Source: Saprospiraceae bacterium (GTDB lineage Bacteria > Bacteroidota > Bacteroidia > Chitinophagales > Saprospiraceae). Taken from it: a stretch of DNA of 43,269 nt. The notes below the pieces were generated by a model that had not been told where the DNA came from, made no database searches, and worked only from the letters and a program-made list of their open reading frames with translations. The DNA is taken from the NCBI GenBank assembly GCA_020631405.1, contig JAHDHH010000035.1, positions 1 to 43,269 of the forward strand, given 5' to 3'. The position numbers and the translations under genes are program-made. Below are positions 1 to 8,018 of this stretch, piece by piece; position 1 is the first letter of the stretch; each line of letters begins with the position of its first letter.

Positions 1-146
1 AGCTATGCTAATTCTAAATTAGGCAGCTAATGCGAAGTTTCTTTCGCCAATTATGGTTTGGAGATCATTTGTTAACGGAGTGTATCACCACTGCTCCGGC
101 ATGCTTACTTATCGAACATCTTTCCTGTCGATACCATTTCAGCCCC
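1..146 (-). ncRNA. ssrA: tmRNA (ssrA), 5' part, cut by window edge
   Basis: Read on the minus strand, the RNA begins near 146 with GGGGCTGAAATGGTATCGAC. This matches the conserved tmRNA 5' end (GGGGCUG plus a GGAUUCGAC-like stretch). Downstream lies an open reading frame from about 72 to the UAA at 21-19. It reads TNDLQTIIGERNFALAA-stop and ends in the ALAA degradation signal. tmRNA with SmpB rescues stalled ribosomes and tags the nascent chain for proteolysis. The resume codon is probably ACA (72-70), by alignment with the AND start of the E. coli tag, but neighbouring codons cannot be excluded. The 3' half (pseudoknots and acceptor strand) lies outside the window to the left. The 61-codon plus-strand frame across this region is a shadow. 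Confidence 0.9.
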
Positions 147-429
147 ATATATTTCCCAATTGAGCGTTCTAATTGGAATAGAGTAACGCCGACGCATCAT
201 GCTTTGTTCCTTTGATGCTAAATATTTTTACTTTATCTCTACAGTGAAATCTTTTCACCATTACCATCTCGGTATTTGATCCAGAATTTTCCTTTAAATA
301 CAGCCATATAATAGTTTGGATAAAGCTTATTTGGTATTCACTGATTCTTGTTTTTTACATCAGCTAATTTTATTTTTAGCCATGTCTAAATTAATATACT
401 ACCTTTGTAGTATTACAAATATCTCTCCT
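147..429. other. Intergenic region between ssrA and the DtxR-family gene
   Basis: This spacer lies between two divergently transcribed units. It must hold the ssrA promoter, which I could not place convincingly: AATATAT sits just upstream of the RNA start on the minus strand. At the right end is a promoter/operator candidate for the regulator gene (annotated separately). I see no further coding frame with family features. Confidence 0.6.
396..413 (+). promoter_or_regulatory. -7 box TACCTTTG inside a perfect 7-bp inverted repeat (candidate operator)
   Basis: ATACTAC-cttt-GTAGTAT is a perfect inverted repeat at 396-413. It contains TACCTTTG (400-407), an exact match to the Bacteroidota -7 box TAnnTTTG. 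Its end lies 16 bases before the ATG at 430. A dyad over the core promoter of a DtxR-family gene is the arrangement expected for metal-dependent autorepression. The sequence does not match a DtxR or MntR consensus that I can quote, so the role is inferred. No clear -33 TTTG is visible at the usual spacing. Confidence 0.5.
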
Positions 430-1089
430 ATGCTAACCCACGCGGAAGAAAACTACTTAAAGGCCATTTTCAAAATCACAGAACGGCAAAACAAGTCTGC
501 ATCTACTAACAAGATTGCAGAATATGTGAATACCAGCGCTGCATCTGTGACAGATATGATTCAAAAGCTCGCTGTAAAGGAGCTCATCCACTATGAAAAG
601 TACAAGGGTGCTACCCTATCAGAGGTAGGTAACAAGCTTGCTACTCAACTGATTAGAAAGCATAGACTCTGGGAGGTCTTTCTCTGTGACAAGCTAAAAT
701 TCCCCTGGGAAGAGGTTCATGATATCGCTGAAGAACTCGAACATATTAATTCTGCTGCATTAATTAATAGGCTTGATAACTTCCTAGGCAATCCAAGATT
801 TGATCCACATGGTGACCCAATACCTAATGCAGAAGGTAAGTTTATGCTGAGAAACCAATCAACCATGGACAACCTCCAAGTAGGTCAAAAATGTGTATTG
901 GTCGGCGTATCTCAGCACAGTGTGCCATTCTTACAACATCTCAATAGCCTGAAAATCAAACTAGGTACTGCCTTCAAAATATTAGACAAGCTTGACTTCG
1001 ACAAGTCAATGAAAATAGAAGTGGACAGCGTCAATCAAGTGACACTCAGCCATACCGTAGCAAATAACCTCCTTGTAAAATTGATATGA
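430..1089 (+). CDS. DtxR/MntR-family metal-dependent transcriptional regulator
   Basis: This is a cytoplasmic metalloregulator of about 219 residues, a normal length for the family. It starts with the typical MLTHAEENYLKAIFKI. It has an N-terminal winged helix (about 1-65, with TSAASVTDMIQKLAVKELI as the recognition part), a metal-binding/dimerisation domain (about 65-140) and a C-terminal FeoA/SH3-like domain (about 145-219, GQKCVLVGVSQHS). The frame opens further upstream at 316, but ATG 430 matches family starts and lies just after the promoter dyad. It overlaps the next gene by 4 bases (ATGA), so it is co-transcribed with a metal-uptake binding protein and ATPase that it probably regulates in response to Mn or Fe. 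Metal specificity cannot be read from the sequence. Confidence 0.9.
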   Translation: MLTHAEENYLKAIFKITERQNKSASTNKIAEYVNTSAASVTDMIQKLAVKELIHYEKYKGATLSEVGNKLATQLIRKHRLWEVFLCDKLKFPWEEVHDIAEELEHINSAALINRLDNFLGNPRFDPHGDPIPNAEGKFMLRNQSTMDNLQVGQKCVLVGVSQHSVPFLQHLNSLKIKLGTAFKILDKLDFDKSMKIEVDSVNQVTLSHTVANNLLVKLI

Positions 1090-2075
1090 AAACAATACTT
1101 CCTCTACTCTTCATCTTCCTAAACTCTATGAGCTATAGTCAAGAAGACAAATTACAAGTCCTAGCATCAGCATCAATGTGGGCCGACATGGCTCAAAATA
1201 TTGGTGGAGACCTCATAGACGTGGACCTCATAGTACCGATTGGAGGCGACCCACACCTCTATGAACCAACACCTAGTGACGCCAAAAAAGTCAGTAATGC
1301 GGGTCTAATCCTCATCAATGGGCTAACCTTCGAAGGGTGGATCAATGAACTGATTGAAAATTCTGGAACCAAGGCCAATACCGTAATCATTACAAAGTAT
1401 GTTGACCCAATAAAGAGCGACATCTATCAGGATGCTGTAGACCCACATGCATGGATGAGTGTAAGAAATGGAAAGCTTTATTGCAAAGCAATTTATGAGG
1501 CTCTAGTCGCTGCTCTACCTCAGTTCAAGTCAATGCTTGAGTCAAATTACAACACTTACATCACCAAACTGGACAAACTAGATAGCTATATTAGCATAGC
1601 GGTAGAATCAATTCCAGAATCACAGCGAGTATTGATTACTTCTCATGATGCCTTCAAGTATTATGGTCAGGCTTATGGCCTCAAATTGGAAGCTATCCAA
1701 GGCATTTCAACAGAATCAGAGGCGCAATTCTCTGATATGAAAAGAGTGACTGATGTGATCAAGCAATACAATGTACCCGCTGTATTTATCGAAACAACTA
1801 TCAACCCAAAAATGCTGAAGCAAATTGCTGAAGATAATGGAGTCATTGTAGGAGGGCAACTTTATGCAGACTCGCTTGGGGATAAAGCAAGCGAAGGAGG
1901 CACTTATTATGACATGCTAAAAAGCAATACTAATGTCATAGTCAATGCCTTGTCTCAACAACGTGGTGAGCAAGTCAGCGGCTCGGAATCATCAGGTTCA
2001 AAAGCACTGATTTACATAGGACTTGCGTTAGGTCTCTTACTCATCATGGGAGGTGTCTTCTATAAACTCAACTAA
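1086..2075 (+). CDS. Metal ABC transporter substrate-binding protein (ZnuA/TroA type, cluster A-I)
   Basis: This periplasmic high-affinity metal receptor has 329 residues. A signal peptide covers about 1-18. The fold carries ligand candidates H57 (GGDPHLYEP), H121 (DPHAW), H187 (TSHDAFKYYG) and D262 (ADSLG). This is the His3-Asp pattern of TroA/ZnuA-type proteins rather than the His2-Glu-Asp pattern of PsaA/MntC, so Zn or Mn is likely. Unusually, a serine/glycine linker is followed by a hydrophobic segment (about 305-327, ending GGVFYKLN). This looks like a C-terminal membrane anchor; family members are normally soluble or lipid-anchored at the N-terminus. The gene overlaps the regulator by 4 bases and abuts the ATPase gene. 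Confidence 0.92.
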   Translation: MKTILPLLFIFLNSMSYSQEDKLQVLASASMWADMAQNIGGDLIDVDLIVPIGGDPHLYEPTPSDAKKVSNAGLILINGLTFEGWINELIENSGTKANTVIITKYVDPIKSDIYQDAVDPHAWMSVRNGKLYCKAIYEALVAALPQFKSMLESNYNTYITKLDKLDSYISIAVESIPESQRVLITSHDAFKYYGQAYGLKLEAIQGISTESEAQFSDMKRVTDVIKQYNVPAVFIETTINPKMLKQIAEDNGVIVGGQLYADSLGDKASEGGTYYDMLKSNTNVIVNALSQQRGEQVSGSESSGSKALIYIGLALGLLLIMGGVFYKLN

Positions 2076-2076
2076 C

Positions 2077-2868
2077 ATGGAATCAAAAGATGCTCTAGCC
2101 TTACATATTCGAGGACTTAGCCATTCATATGGCAATAAGCGGATACTTACTAATATCAATCTCGACCTTAAACAAGGAACACTCTGTGGGGTCATTGGAC
2201 CAAATGGTGCTGGCAAGTCAACATTATTCAAAAGTATTCTCAAGCTCATTGACTATGACTTTGGGAAAATAGAAATCCTAGGCAAAAAGGTCGATGACAT
2301 CAGAAAACTTATCGCATACGTTCCTCAAAAAGATGAAGTAGACTGGGATTTTCCAGCAACAGTACTTGACATTGTACTCATGGGAAGGTATCCTTTCAAA
2401 TCACTATTTCAACGACTCAATGCTGATGATATAGCTATTGCCAAACAAGCTCTTGCTGACTTGGGTATCGAAGATTTATTTGATAGACAAATTGGCAATC
2501 TATCTGGTGGGCAGCAGCAAAGAGTATTCCTCGCAAGGGCTCTTGCCCAAAAAGCAGAAATCTACCTCTTAGACGAACCATTCGTAGGAGTTGACATCTC
2601 TACTGAACAAAAGATTATTGAAATCCTGAAGCGTCTAGCGGGAGAAGGCAAGACATTGCTAGTGGTGCATCATGACCTCTCTACAGTTAACCAGTATTTT
2701 GATTCTGTACTCCTACTTAATCAGCGACTAATCGCTACAGGACCAACTAATTCTGTATTCAATGATATTAATATAGCAAAAGCTTACGGTGGTCAACTGA
2801 ACATCTTACATACCATGGGAATGAAAATCGCTAAAGCCAAGAAAACTGCTACTAAGAGAAAATCTTAA
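2077..2868 (+). CDS. Metal ABC transporter ATP-binding protein (ZnuC/TroB/MntB type)
   Basis: This cytoplasmic ATPase of about 264 residues powers metal import. It shows Walker A GPNGAGKST, a Q-loop (YVPQKDEVDWDFP, typical of the Mn/Zn cluster), signature LSGGQQQRV, Walker B EIYLLDEP, a D-loop and the H-loop histidine in VVHHD. ATG 2077, one base after the upstream stop, is preferred over the in-frame GTG at 2053, which would add eight atypical residues. The C-terminus is lysine rich (KIAKAKKTATKRKS). No permease gene follows: the 3' end overlaps a convergent Rieske gene by 17 bases. The importer is therefore incomplete here, and its membrane subunit must be encoded elsewhere if the system works. 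Confidence 0.93.
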   Translation: MESKDALALHIRGLSHSYGNKRILTNINLDLKQGTLCGVIGPNGAGKSTLFKSILKLIDYDFGKIEILGKKVDDIRKLIAYVPQKDEVDWDFPATVLDIVLMGRYPFKSLFQRLNADDIAIAKQALADLGIEDLFDRQIGNLSGGQQQRVFLARALAQKAEIYLLDEPFVGVDISTEQKIIEILKRLAGEGKTLLVVHHDLSTVNQYFDSVLLLNQRLIATGPTNSVFNDINIAKAYGGQLNILHTMGMKIAKAKKTATKRKS

Positions 2869-3268
2869 GTGTACCGTTGTTCTGATCATGCTCTACAGTG
2901 AAGACTGTCAAGCCTTTTGAGCCAGTAGCATTGAGTCCGTCTCCTTCTAAAGAAAACTCAGCAGAATGCTCTGTGCAGAACCACTTATTGCCCGTAGAAT
3001 CAAATATGATCTTATCTTCTTGGTCGTGACTACAAGTCATGGTTGCTGCTACATACTCTCCAGAGAATGTCTGAGCTACCACTACACCCTCTGTCGTAAT
3101 AAACCCACCTGGTTGTGTGAGGGCAGCAAAGTCAGGGTTATTCAAATCGACTACTAAATTCACATCGTCAATCACTCTTGACTCTCGCAAGCATCCTCCT
3201 AGACATGTAGATGTCAATACAAATGCGGCACCTATGCCCAACTGTGATATAAACTCCTTTCGATCCAT
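2852..3268 (-). CDS. Small Rieske [2Fe-2S] lipoprotein
   Basis: This 138-residue protein has an N-terminal export signal with a lipobox-like LGGC (Cys26) and a Rieske domain (about 35-138). The cluster ligands form C79-S-H81 and C98-T-E-H101 with 16 residues between, which fits the Rieske pattern CxHx15-17CxxH. It is probably an envelope-anchored electron-transfer protein. There is no oxygenase or cytochrome b partner nearby, so the redox partner is unknown. The gene converges on the metal ATPase and overlaps its end by 17 bases. Confidence 0.85.
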   Translation of the reverse strand: MDRKEFISQLGIGAAFVLTSTCLGGCLRESRVIDDVNLVVDLNNPDFAALTQPGGFITTEGVVVAQTFSGEYVAATMTCSHDQEDKIIFDSTGNKWFCTEHSAEFSLEGDGLNATGSKGLTVFTVEHDQNNGTLKIFS

Positions 3269-3557
3269 CGTATTAAATATATTTATTATTTATAATATAC
3301 TGCAAAGCAATTTGTTGCAAATCTAATCAATCAATTTGTATTTTTTTTAAACCAGAGTAAATCTTATTTGAAATTTTGAGCTCATGGCAAATGAATCATA
3401 AGTCAAATCCGTATAAAAACCTTTTCAAATTAAGCAACTCTTGGCAATCTCTAAACTTAAACCCTTCAGCATTTTGTTATCTATGATACTTGAGTGGATT
3501 CTTCTCTATAACAAACGAACTTTGCATCTTTGTTTATTATAACTACTAAGAATACTT
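3269..3557. other. Intergenic region between divergent Rieske and O-methyltransferase genes
   Basis: This is AT-rich spacer between two divergent starts. On the minus strand TAGATTTG (3325-3318) matches the Bacteroidota -7 box TAnnTTTG and could serve the Rieske gene with a leader of about 40-50 bases. On the plus strand CATCTTTG (3525-3532) is a one-mismatch -7 box about 25 bases before the methyltransferase start. A short dyad GCAA-TTTG-TTGC lies at 3307-3318. No gene is seen. Confidence 0.4.
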
Positions 3558-4196
3558 GTGAAAAATGTACTCAGTAAGACACTAGAGGAATATTGCAGCT
3601 CACTCTCCACTCAGTCAGGCGATGCCCTGAATGCCATAGAACGCTACACCTACACACAGATGCTCAAACCCCAAATGTCGACAGACTCTTGGCAAGGCAG
3701 CTTCCTGACAATGGTAAGTCAAATCATGTCTCCTAAGTACATCTTAGAACTAGGCACCTTCACTGGGTATAGTACACTATGTCTAGCGAAAGGGCTAAGC
3801 TCTGAAGGCAAACTCATCACATTGGAAGTCAATGCTGAAACTCTTGCTAAGACGAAGGCACAATTTCAGTCAATCCCAGAGTTTAATAAGATCGAATTCC
3901 TGAATGGTGCTGCACTTGAGTTGATACCTACCCTTCCGAATGATATAGACTTGATCTATATTGACGCTAAGAAAGACGAATACCATGACTACTATGAATC
4001 CTTAATCCCAAAGCTCAGAGCTGGTGGAATCCTAATCGTAGATAATATCCTTTGGTATGGTAAAATAGTTGACTCCGACAAGGACAAGACAACACAACTT
4101 ATCCATGATTTCAATGTTAGAGTATTTAATGATTCAAGGGTAGACAACTGCATACTCCCAATTAGAGATGGTCTACAATTTATAAGAAAACACTAA
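3558..4196 (+). CDS. SAM-dependent O-methyltransferase (class I, caffeoyl-CoA/catechol type)
   Basis: This is a cytoplasmic methyltransferase of 212 residues, typical length for methyltransferase family 3. The SAM-binding loop is ELGTFTGYST (64-73), followed by the acidic strand LITLEVN. The metal and catalytic acids lie in YIDAKKDEYHDYYE (D136) and VDNILWYG (D162, N163), as in the Mg-dependent COMT-like group. The substrate is unknown. The start is a GTG at 3558; no better ATG is in frame upstream. The stop overlaps the next start by one base (TAATG), so it forms an operon with the CoA-binding protein. Confidence 0.9.
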   Translation: MKNVLSKTLEEYCSSLSTQSGDALNAIERYTYTQMLKPQMSTDSWQGSFLTMVSQIMSPKYILELGTFTGYSTLCLAKGLSSEGKLITLEVNAETLAKTKAQFQSIPEFNKIEFLNGAALELIPTLPNDIDLIYIDAKKDEYHDYYESLIPKLRAGGILIVDNILWYGKIVDSDKDKTTQLIHDFNVRVFNDSRVDNCILPIRDGLQFIRKH

Positions 4197-4564
4197 TGCA
4201 ACATACAACACTAGTAGTAGGAGCTTCAACTAATCCAGAACGATATGCCTACAAAGCAATTCAGAGTCTACGAGACCATGGTCATGATGTCATAGCCTAT
4301 GGTAGACGTCCTGGCGAAGTATCAGATGTATCGATTATGACTGACTGGGCTGACATTACAACTGAGGTTGACACTGTTACTCTCTATGTTGGTAGCAAAC
4401 ACCAAGATGTAGCGTTTATTCAAAGCATCCTTGCCCTTAAGCCGAGAAGAATCATTTTCAATCCTGGGACTGAGCATCCTAGTTTTTTCATGAGAGCCAA
4501 GGCGCATGGGATACAACCGCTTAACGCTTGTACCCTAGTCCTACTTTCTACACATCAATATTAA
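4196..4564 (+). CDS. CoA-binding domain protein (YccU-like)
   Basis: This small 122-residue cytoplasmic protein consists of a single Rossmann-like CoA-binding domain (CoA_binding_2 type). The nucleotide-binding start is LVVGASTNPERYAYKAI, and the conserved C-terminal part is PRRIIFNPGTEHPSF. Family members bind CoA but their physiological role is poorly defined. It is translationally coupled to the methyltransferase (TAATG) and converges on the proline dehydrogenase gene 11 bases away. Confidence 0.85.
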   Translation: MQHTTLVVGASTNPERYAYKAIQSLRDHGHDVIAYGRRPGEVSDVSIMTDWADITTEVDTVTLYVGSKHQDVAFIQSILALKPRRIIFNPGTEHPSFFMRAKAHGIQPLNACTLVLLSTHQY

Positions 4565-4575
4565 GTTATTAAGGA

Positions 4576-5763
4576 CTACAATCCTCGTCTTTTAATTTCT
4601 CTTGAGAGATAGGTGAGTTCCCTCCCCATTTCTCCAGTTACACTAGTATTCTCCTTAGCACGGCGTATCAAATAAGGCACTACCTCTTTCAATGGACCAT
4701 AAGGCACATACTTAGCAACATTAAACCCATGCTGGGCTAGATTGAATGAGATATAGTCACTCATCCCATATAGTTGACAAAAGTTGATATGGGCATGGTC
4801 TTTCGCAATACCGTGCTCTTCTATAAGAGTTGCTTGAAGCAAATTGGATGCTATATTATGGCTGGCACAACAACTTGAAATAGTCTCATAGTGAGTCATA
4901 CAATAAGTTACTGCCTCATCAAAGTCTTGATCAACTGCAGCCTTGTTAGCATGAATAGGGCTATCATATCCAAGTCCGATTGCTCTTGCCCTCTCTTTCT
5001 CCATATAAGCACCTCTTACTAACTTGGCACCAAGGAATATACCATCCTGCTGGGCTTGCTTGTGACTATCCTTTAAGAATTGAAGCTTATCATGACGGTA
5101 GAGTTGATAGGTATTGAACACTATACATGATTTGTGATTATACTTCAGCATCATAGCATAGACTAGGTCGTCAATAGACTGTTGTATCCATGACTCTTCA
5201 GCATCGACAAACACTCCTACGCTTAACTCTGCAGCTCTATCACAGATCTCATCAACTCTTTCGTAAAGTTGCTGGTACTGAGCTTGTATACTCTCAGACC
5301 TATCCCCTGTTTGATACGATTCTAGCATCTGATTATCCGCTAGTCCAGATATCTTAATACTAACCACTGGTACACTATTGTTCGATGCAGCAAGGTCAAT
5401 AGCTCTGAGGACTTCATCCTTGATATGTTGCAGATCCTCTTCTGTAGACTTTGCTTCCATCCCATAGTCCAAGATGGTTGCCGTTTGATTTTGATACAAG
5501 AGGTCTATTGTCGGCTGGCAGTCCAGTAAAGATTCTCCACCACAAAATTGCTTAAAAATGGTGCTTTTGACCATTCTATTGATAAAACCTAAGTCTAAAC
5601 AAATGGCATACTTACCTAAGTTAGAGCCTATGTTGACTAAGCCTTTTTGACTCATTAACTTAAATAGTCTGTATGTCTGCTTTAGTGCTTGATTTGATTT
5701 GTGGGCAAATGCTTTAGAGGTATCATCAAAACTGAGTTGAGATATCGGAAACGGGTCTTCCAT
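4576..5763 (-). CDS. Proline dehydrogenase (monofunctional)
   Basis: This FAD-dependent enzyme of 395 residues oxidises proline to pyrroline-5-carboxylate, the first step of proline catabolism. The barrel contains ILDYGMEAKS, VSIKISGL, FVDAEESW, GAKLVRGAYMEKER and CASHN. The C-terminal signature YVPYGPLKEVVPYLIRRAKEN carries the arginine pair that binds the substrate carboxylate. The length matches stand-alone PRODH rather than bifunctional PutA. ATG 5763 lies inside the aroE 3' end (38-base overlap). The next Met is 37 codons in and would remove conserved N-terminal sequence, so 5763 is kept. No pyrroline-5-carboxylate dehydrogenase is in the window. Confidence 0.93.
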   Translation of the reverse strand: MEDPFPISQLSFDDTSKAFAHKSNQALKQTYRLFKLMSQKGLVNIGSNLGKYAICLDLGFINRMVKSTIFKQFCGGESLLDCQPTIDLLYQNQTATILDYGMEAKSTEEDLQHIKDEVLRAIDLAASNNSVPVVSIKISGLADNQMLESYQTGDRSESIQAQYQQLYERVDEICDRAAELSVGVFVDAEESWIQQSIDDLVYAMMLKYNHKSCIVFNTYQLYRHDKLQFLKDSHKQAQQDGIFLGAKLVRGAYMEKERARAIGLGYDSPIHANKAAVDQDFDEAVTYCMTHYETISSCCASHNIASNLLQATLIEEHGIAKDHAHINFCQLYGMSDYISFNLAQHGFNVAKYVPYGPLKEVVPYLIRRAKENTSVTGEMGRELTYLSREIKRRGL

Positions 5764-6517
5764 TAGATTCTTGTTCGGTTGTATAGTTAGTCCAGATATT
5801 CCAAGAATGCTCAGCTTGACTAATCAACATCTCCAGTCCATTATAAATCTTAGCTCCTTGCTGCTCACTCTTTCTCAAAAATAGTGTTTTTTTAGGATTG
5901 TAAATAAGGTCAATACAAGAATGTCGGGAAGATATCAAATCATAATTTAGCGGTGCACAGTGATCTAAGTCTGGATACATACCTAAAGGAGTAGTATTGA
6001 TAATCAAATCACTACCCAAAATGACTTCGTCACTTATCGTATCATAGGTATATACCCCTCTTCTCGAAAGGATCAAAAAGGATATTTTTCTCTGCTCCAA
6101 GGCATATTGTATAGCTTGACTAGCACCTCCACTGCCAAGGATTACGGCCCTTGAAATAGATGGATTTTCTGCTATTGCACTGACAAGCATATCGTCAAAG
6201 CCAAGGTAGTCAGTATTATATCCAATCCACTTGCCCTCTTCTATTTTGATAGTGTTCACAGCTCCAATCTCATAAGCAGTATCTGTGATTTCGTCAAGGT
6301 AGGGTAAGATTAGTTTCTTATACGGGATCGTGACATTTATTCCTGCTATAGCTTCATCCTCTTTCAAAGATTTGACCTCAGCTATATCCTGATACTCAAA
6401 TATCTTATAGTTGCAGTGAGATAATCCCTGTAGATCAAATTTATTATTAAAATACTTTGGGCTAAAACTATGTGGCAAGTGCTTGCCAATCAAACCATAT
6501 ACTTTGTTTTGTATCAT
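5726..6517 (-). CDS. aroE: Shikimate dehydrogenase
   Basis: This enzyme reduces 3-dehydroshikimate to shikimate with NADPH in aromatic amino-acid synthesis. It has 263 residues, normal for AroE. Shikimate contacts are S17 and S19 (HSFSPKYF), catalytic K67 in NVTIPYK, N86-type AVNTI, and D103 in YNTDYLGF. The nucleotide loop is GSGGAS (128-133), followed by NTTPLGMYP and the YNPKKTLFL signature. It overlaps the downstream proline dehydrogenase gene by 38 bases and lies 64 bases after the sugar transferase gene, so it may share a transcript with one or both. Confidence 0.93.
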   Translation of the reverse strand: MIQNKVYGLIGKHLPHSFSPKYFNNKFDLQGLSHCNYKIFEYQDIAEVKSLKEDEAIAGINVTIPYKKLILPYLDEITDTAYEIGAVNTIKIEEGKWIGYNTDYLGFDDMLVSAIAENPSISRAVILGSGGASQAIQYALEQRKISFLILSRRGVYTYDTISDEVILGSDLIINTTPLGMYPDLDHCAPLNYDLISSRHSCIDLIYNPKKTLFLRKSEQQGAKIYNGLEMLISQAEHSWNIWTNYTTEQESNGRPVSDISTQF

Positions 6518-6581
6518 ATCATATAATAAAAGCCCAAATATATATCATTTCATAATATGATGCATGACTTTGAACATCTAC

Positions 6582-8003
6582 TTACTTTCCTTTGCCTTGC
6601 AGCAGAACAAGCAGAGTATAGAACAATATCTTAAAATCAAGACCAAGAGACATGTTTTCTAAGTAGATCATGTCAAACTTTAAGCGCTGGATCATTTGAG
6701 GTACTGTAGAAGCATAGCCATATTTCACTTGACCCCAGCTAGTGATTCCTGGCCTTACTTTTAATAAGTGACGATAGTGAGGTGCATGCTCTGTGATTTT
6801 GTCAATATAAAATTGTCGTTCTGGTCTTGGGCCAACTATTGACATATCTCCAATTAAGACGTTGTAAAATTGAGGAATTTCATCTAGTCGCCACTTTCGC
6901 ATAGTCTTCCCCCAAGGTGTGACTCGAGTATCCTTTTCATTAGAGAGTTGTGGGCCACTAGCTTCAGCACCAACATGCATACTTCTAAATTTGATAATAT
7001 CAAAAGGCTTACCACCCTTCCCTATTCTTTCTTGCTTGAAAAATATTGGGCCAGTAGATGAGAGTTTTACTTTTATCGCTACAAAAGCATACAAGGGTGC
7101 AAGGACTAAGAGTGCAATTCCGCTAAACATGATATCTAGCAAGCGCTTGAGTATCATTTGCCACCTAGGCATGAGCTTCTTATCTATTTCTATTAGAGCT
7201 GCACCATGCAAGTGGGTGAGCTTTACTGTCCCTACCATGATATCATACATGTCAGGAATTATCTTCACCAATAATCTCTCTGTGTAGGGTTCAATGAGAT
7301 TCAGTATGTGATTAATCTTACTGTGCTCTGAGGTTTCTATTGCTATAATCACCTCCTCAATATTGTGATCAGGGACTATATGCTCTATATCTTTAATCTT
7401 GCCTAATAAGGGCAAGTGCTGCTGCATAAGGTTGGTGCTATTACCATTGCTATCAATAAATCCAACAAAATCATATCCCAAAGAATATTGCCGCTCAGAG
7501 ATATCATCATATAGCTCAACAGCATTCTTGTCTCCACCAATCAAGAGTGTCTTATACTTGACTTTACCAGATTTTAATCGCTTTTTGGCAAGGGTCAAGT
7601 AAAGCATCCTAACAGTGACTGTGATGCCAAAATGCAAGATAAACAATCTGAAAAATGGCTGAAAGTAATTAGTGTAGACAAATACTTGATCATCAACTAA
7701 TACAGTGAAAAACAACAATAGTACTCCAATCCCTGACAAGATAAATGTCATACTAAATGTACTACTCCTACTGAATCTGTAGATATCGGCATGCTTCTCG
7801 AATATGGTATAAAGCAATATCCAACAAGTGGGAATGATGACAAGCCCATACCATAATTTAGGGTCTGAAAAAATGTCTAAATACTCGATGAAGGGCTCTT
7901 CTTTCTGCTTACGATAGATAAAGAATAGAGTCCAAGCAAGCATAGCTGCTAGAAAATCTAACACCCGATACATGATTAGCTCTACTCTCCTTTGACTCTT
8001 CAT
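6582..8003 (-). CDS. Exopolysaccharide polyprenyl-phosphate sugar-1-phosphate transferase (WcaJ/PglC superfamily)
   Basis: This 473-residue inner-membrane enzyme starts envelope polysaccharide chains by moving a sugar-1-phosphate onto undecaprenyl phosphate. The N-terminal half has about four to five transmembrane segments (about 8-150), followed by a CoA-binding-like region (LLIGGDKNAVELY, about 155-250). The C-terminal bacterial sugar transferase domain (about 283-473) has KRLLDIMFSG, FFKQERIGKGGKPFDIIKFRSM, WRLDEIPQFYNVL, DMSIVGPRPE and VRPGITSWGQ. The gene lies 15 bases after a lipoprotein gene, so the pair is an operon. Other glycosyltransferases are absent nearby. It could prime the polymer handled by the locus at 10879-18921, but that is inference. 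Confidence 0.92.
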   Translation of the reverse strand: MKSQRRVELIMYRVLDFLAAMLAWTLFFIYRKQKEEPFIEYLDIFSDPKLWYGLVIIPTCWILLYTIFEKHADIYRFSRSSTFSMTFILSGIGVLLLFFTVLVDDQVFVYTNYFQPFFRLFILHFGITVTVRMLYLTLAKKRLKSGKVKYKTLLIGGDKNAVELYDDISERQYSLGYDFVGFIDSNGNSTNLMQQHLPLLGKIKDIEHIVPDHNIEEVIIAIETSEHSKINHILNLIEPYTERLLVKIIPDMYDIMVGTVKLTHLHGAALIEIDKKLMPRWQMILKRLLDIMFSGIALLVLAPLYAFVAIKVKLSSTGPIFFKQERIGKGGKPFDIIKFRSMHVGAEASGPQLSNEKDTRVTPWGKTMRKWRLDEIPQFYNVLIGDMSIVGPRPERQFYIDKITEHAPHYRHLLKVRPGITSWGQVKYGYASTVPQMIQRLKFDMIYLENMSLGLDFKILFYTLLVLLQGKGK

Positions 8004-8018
8004 TACTTAGTTTCTATC

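Noticed and set aside
30..215. 61-codon plus-strand open frame
   Set aside because: It runs antisense through the tmRNA gene and has no family features.
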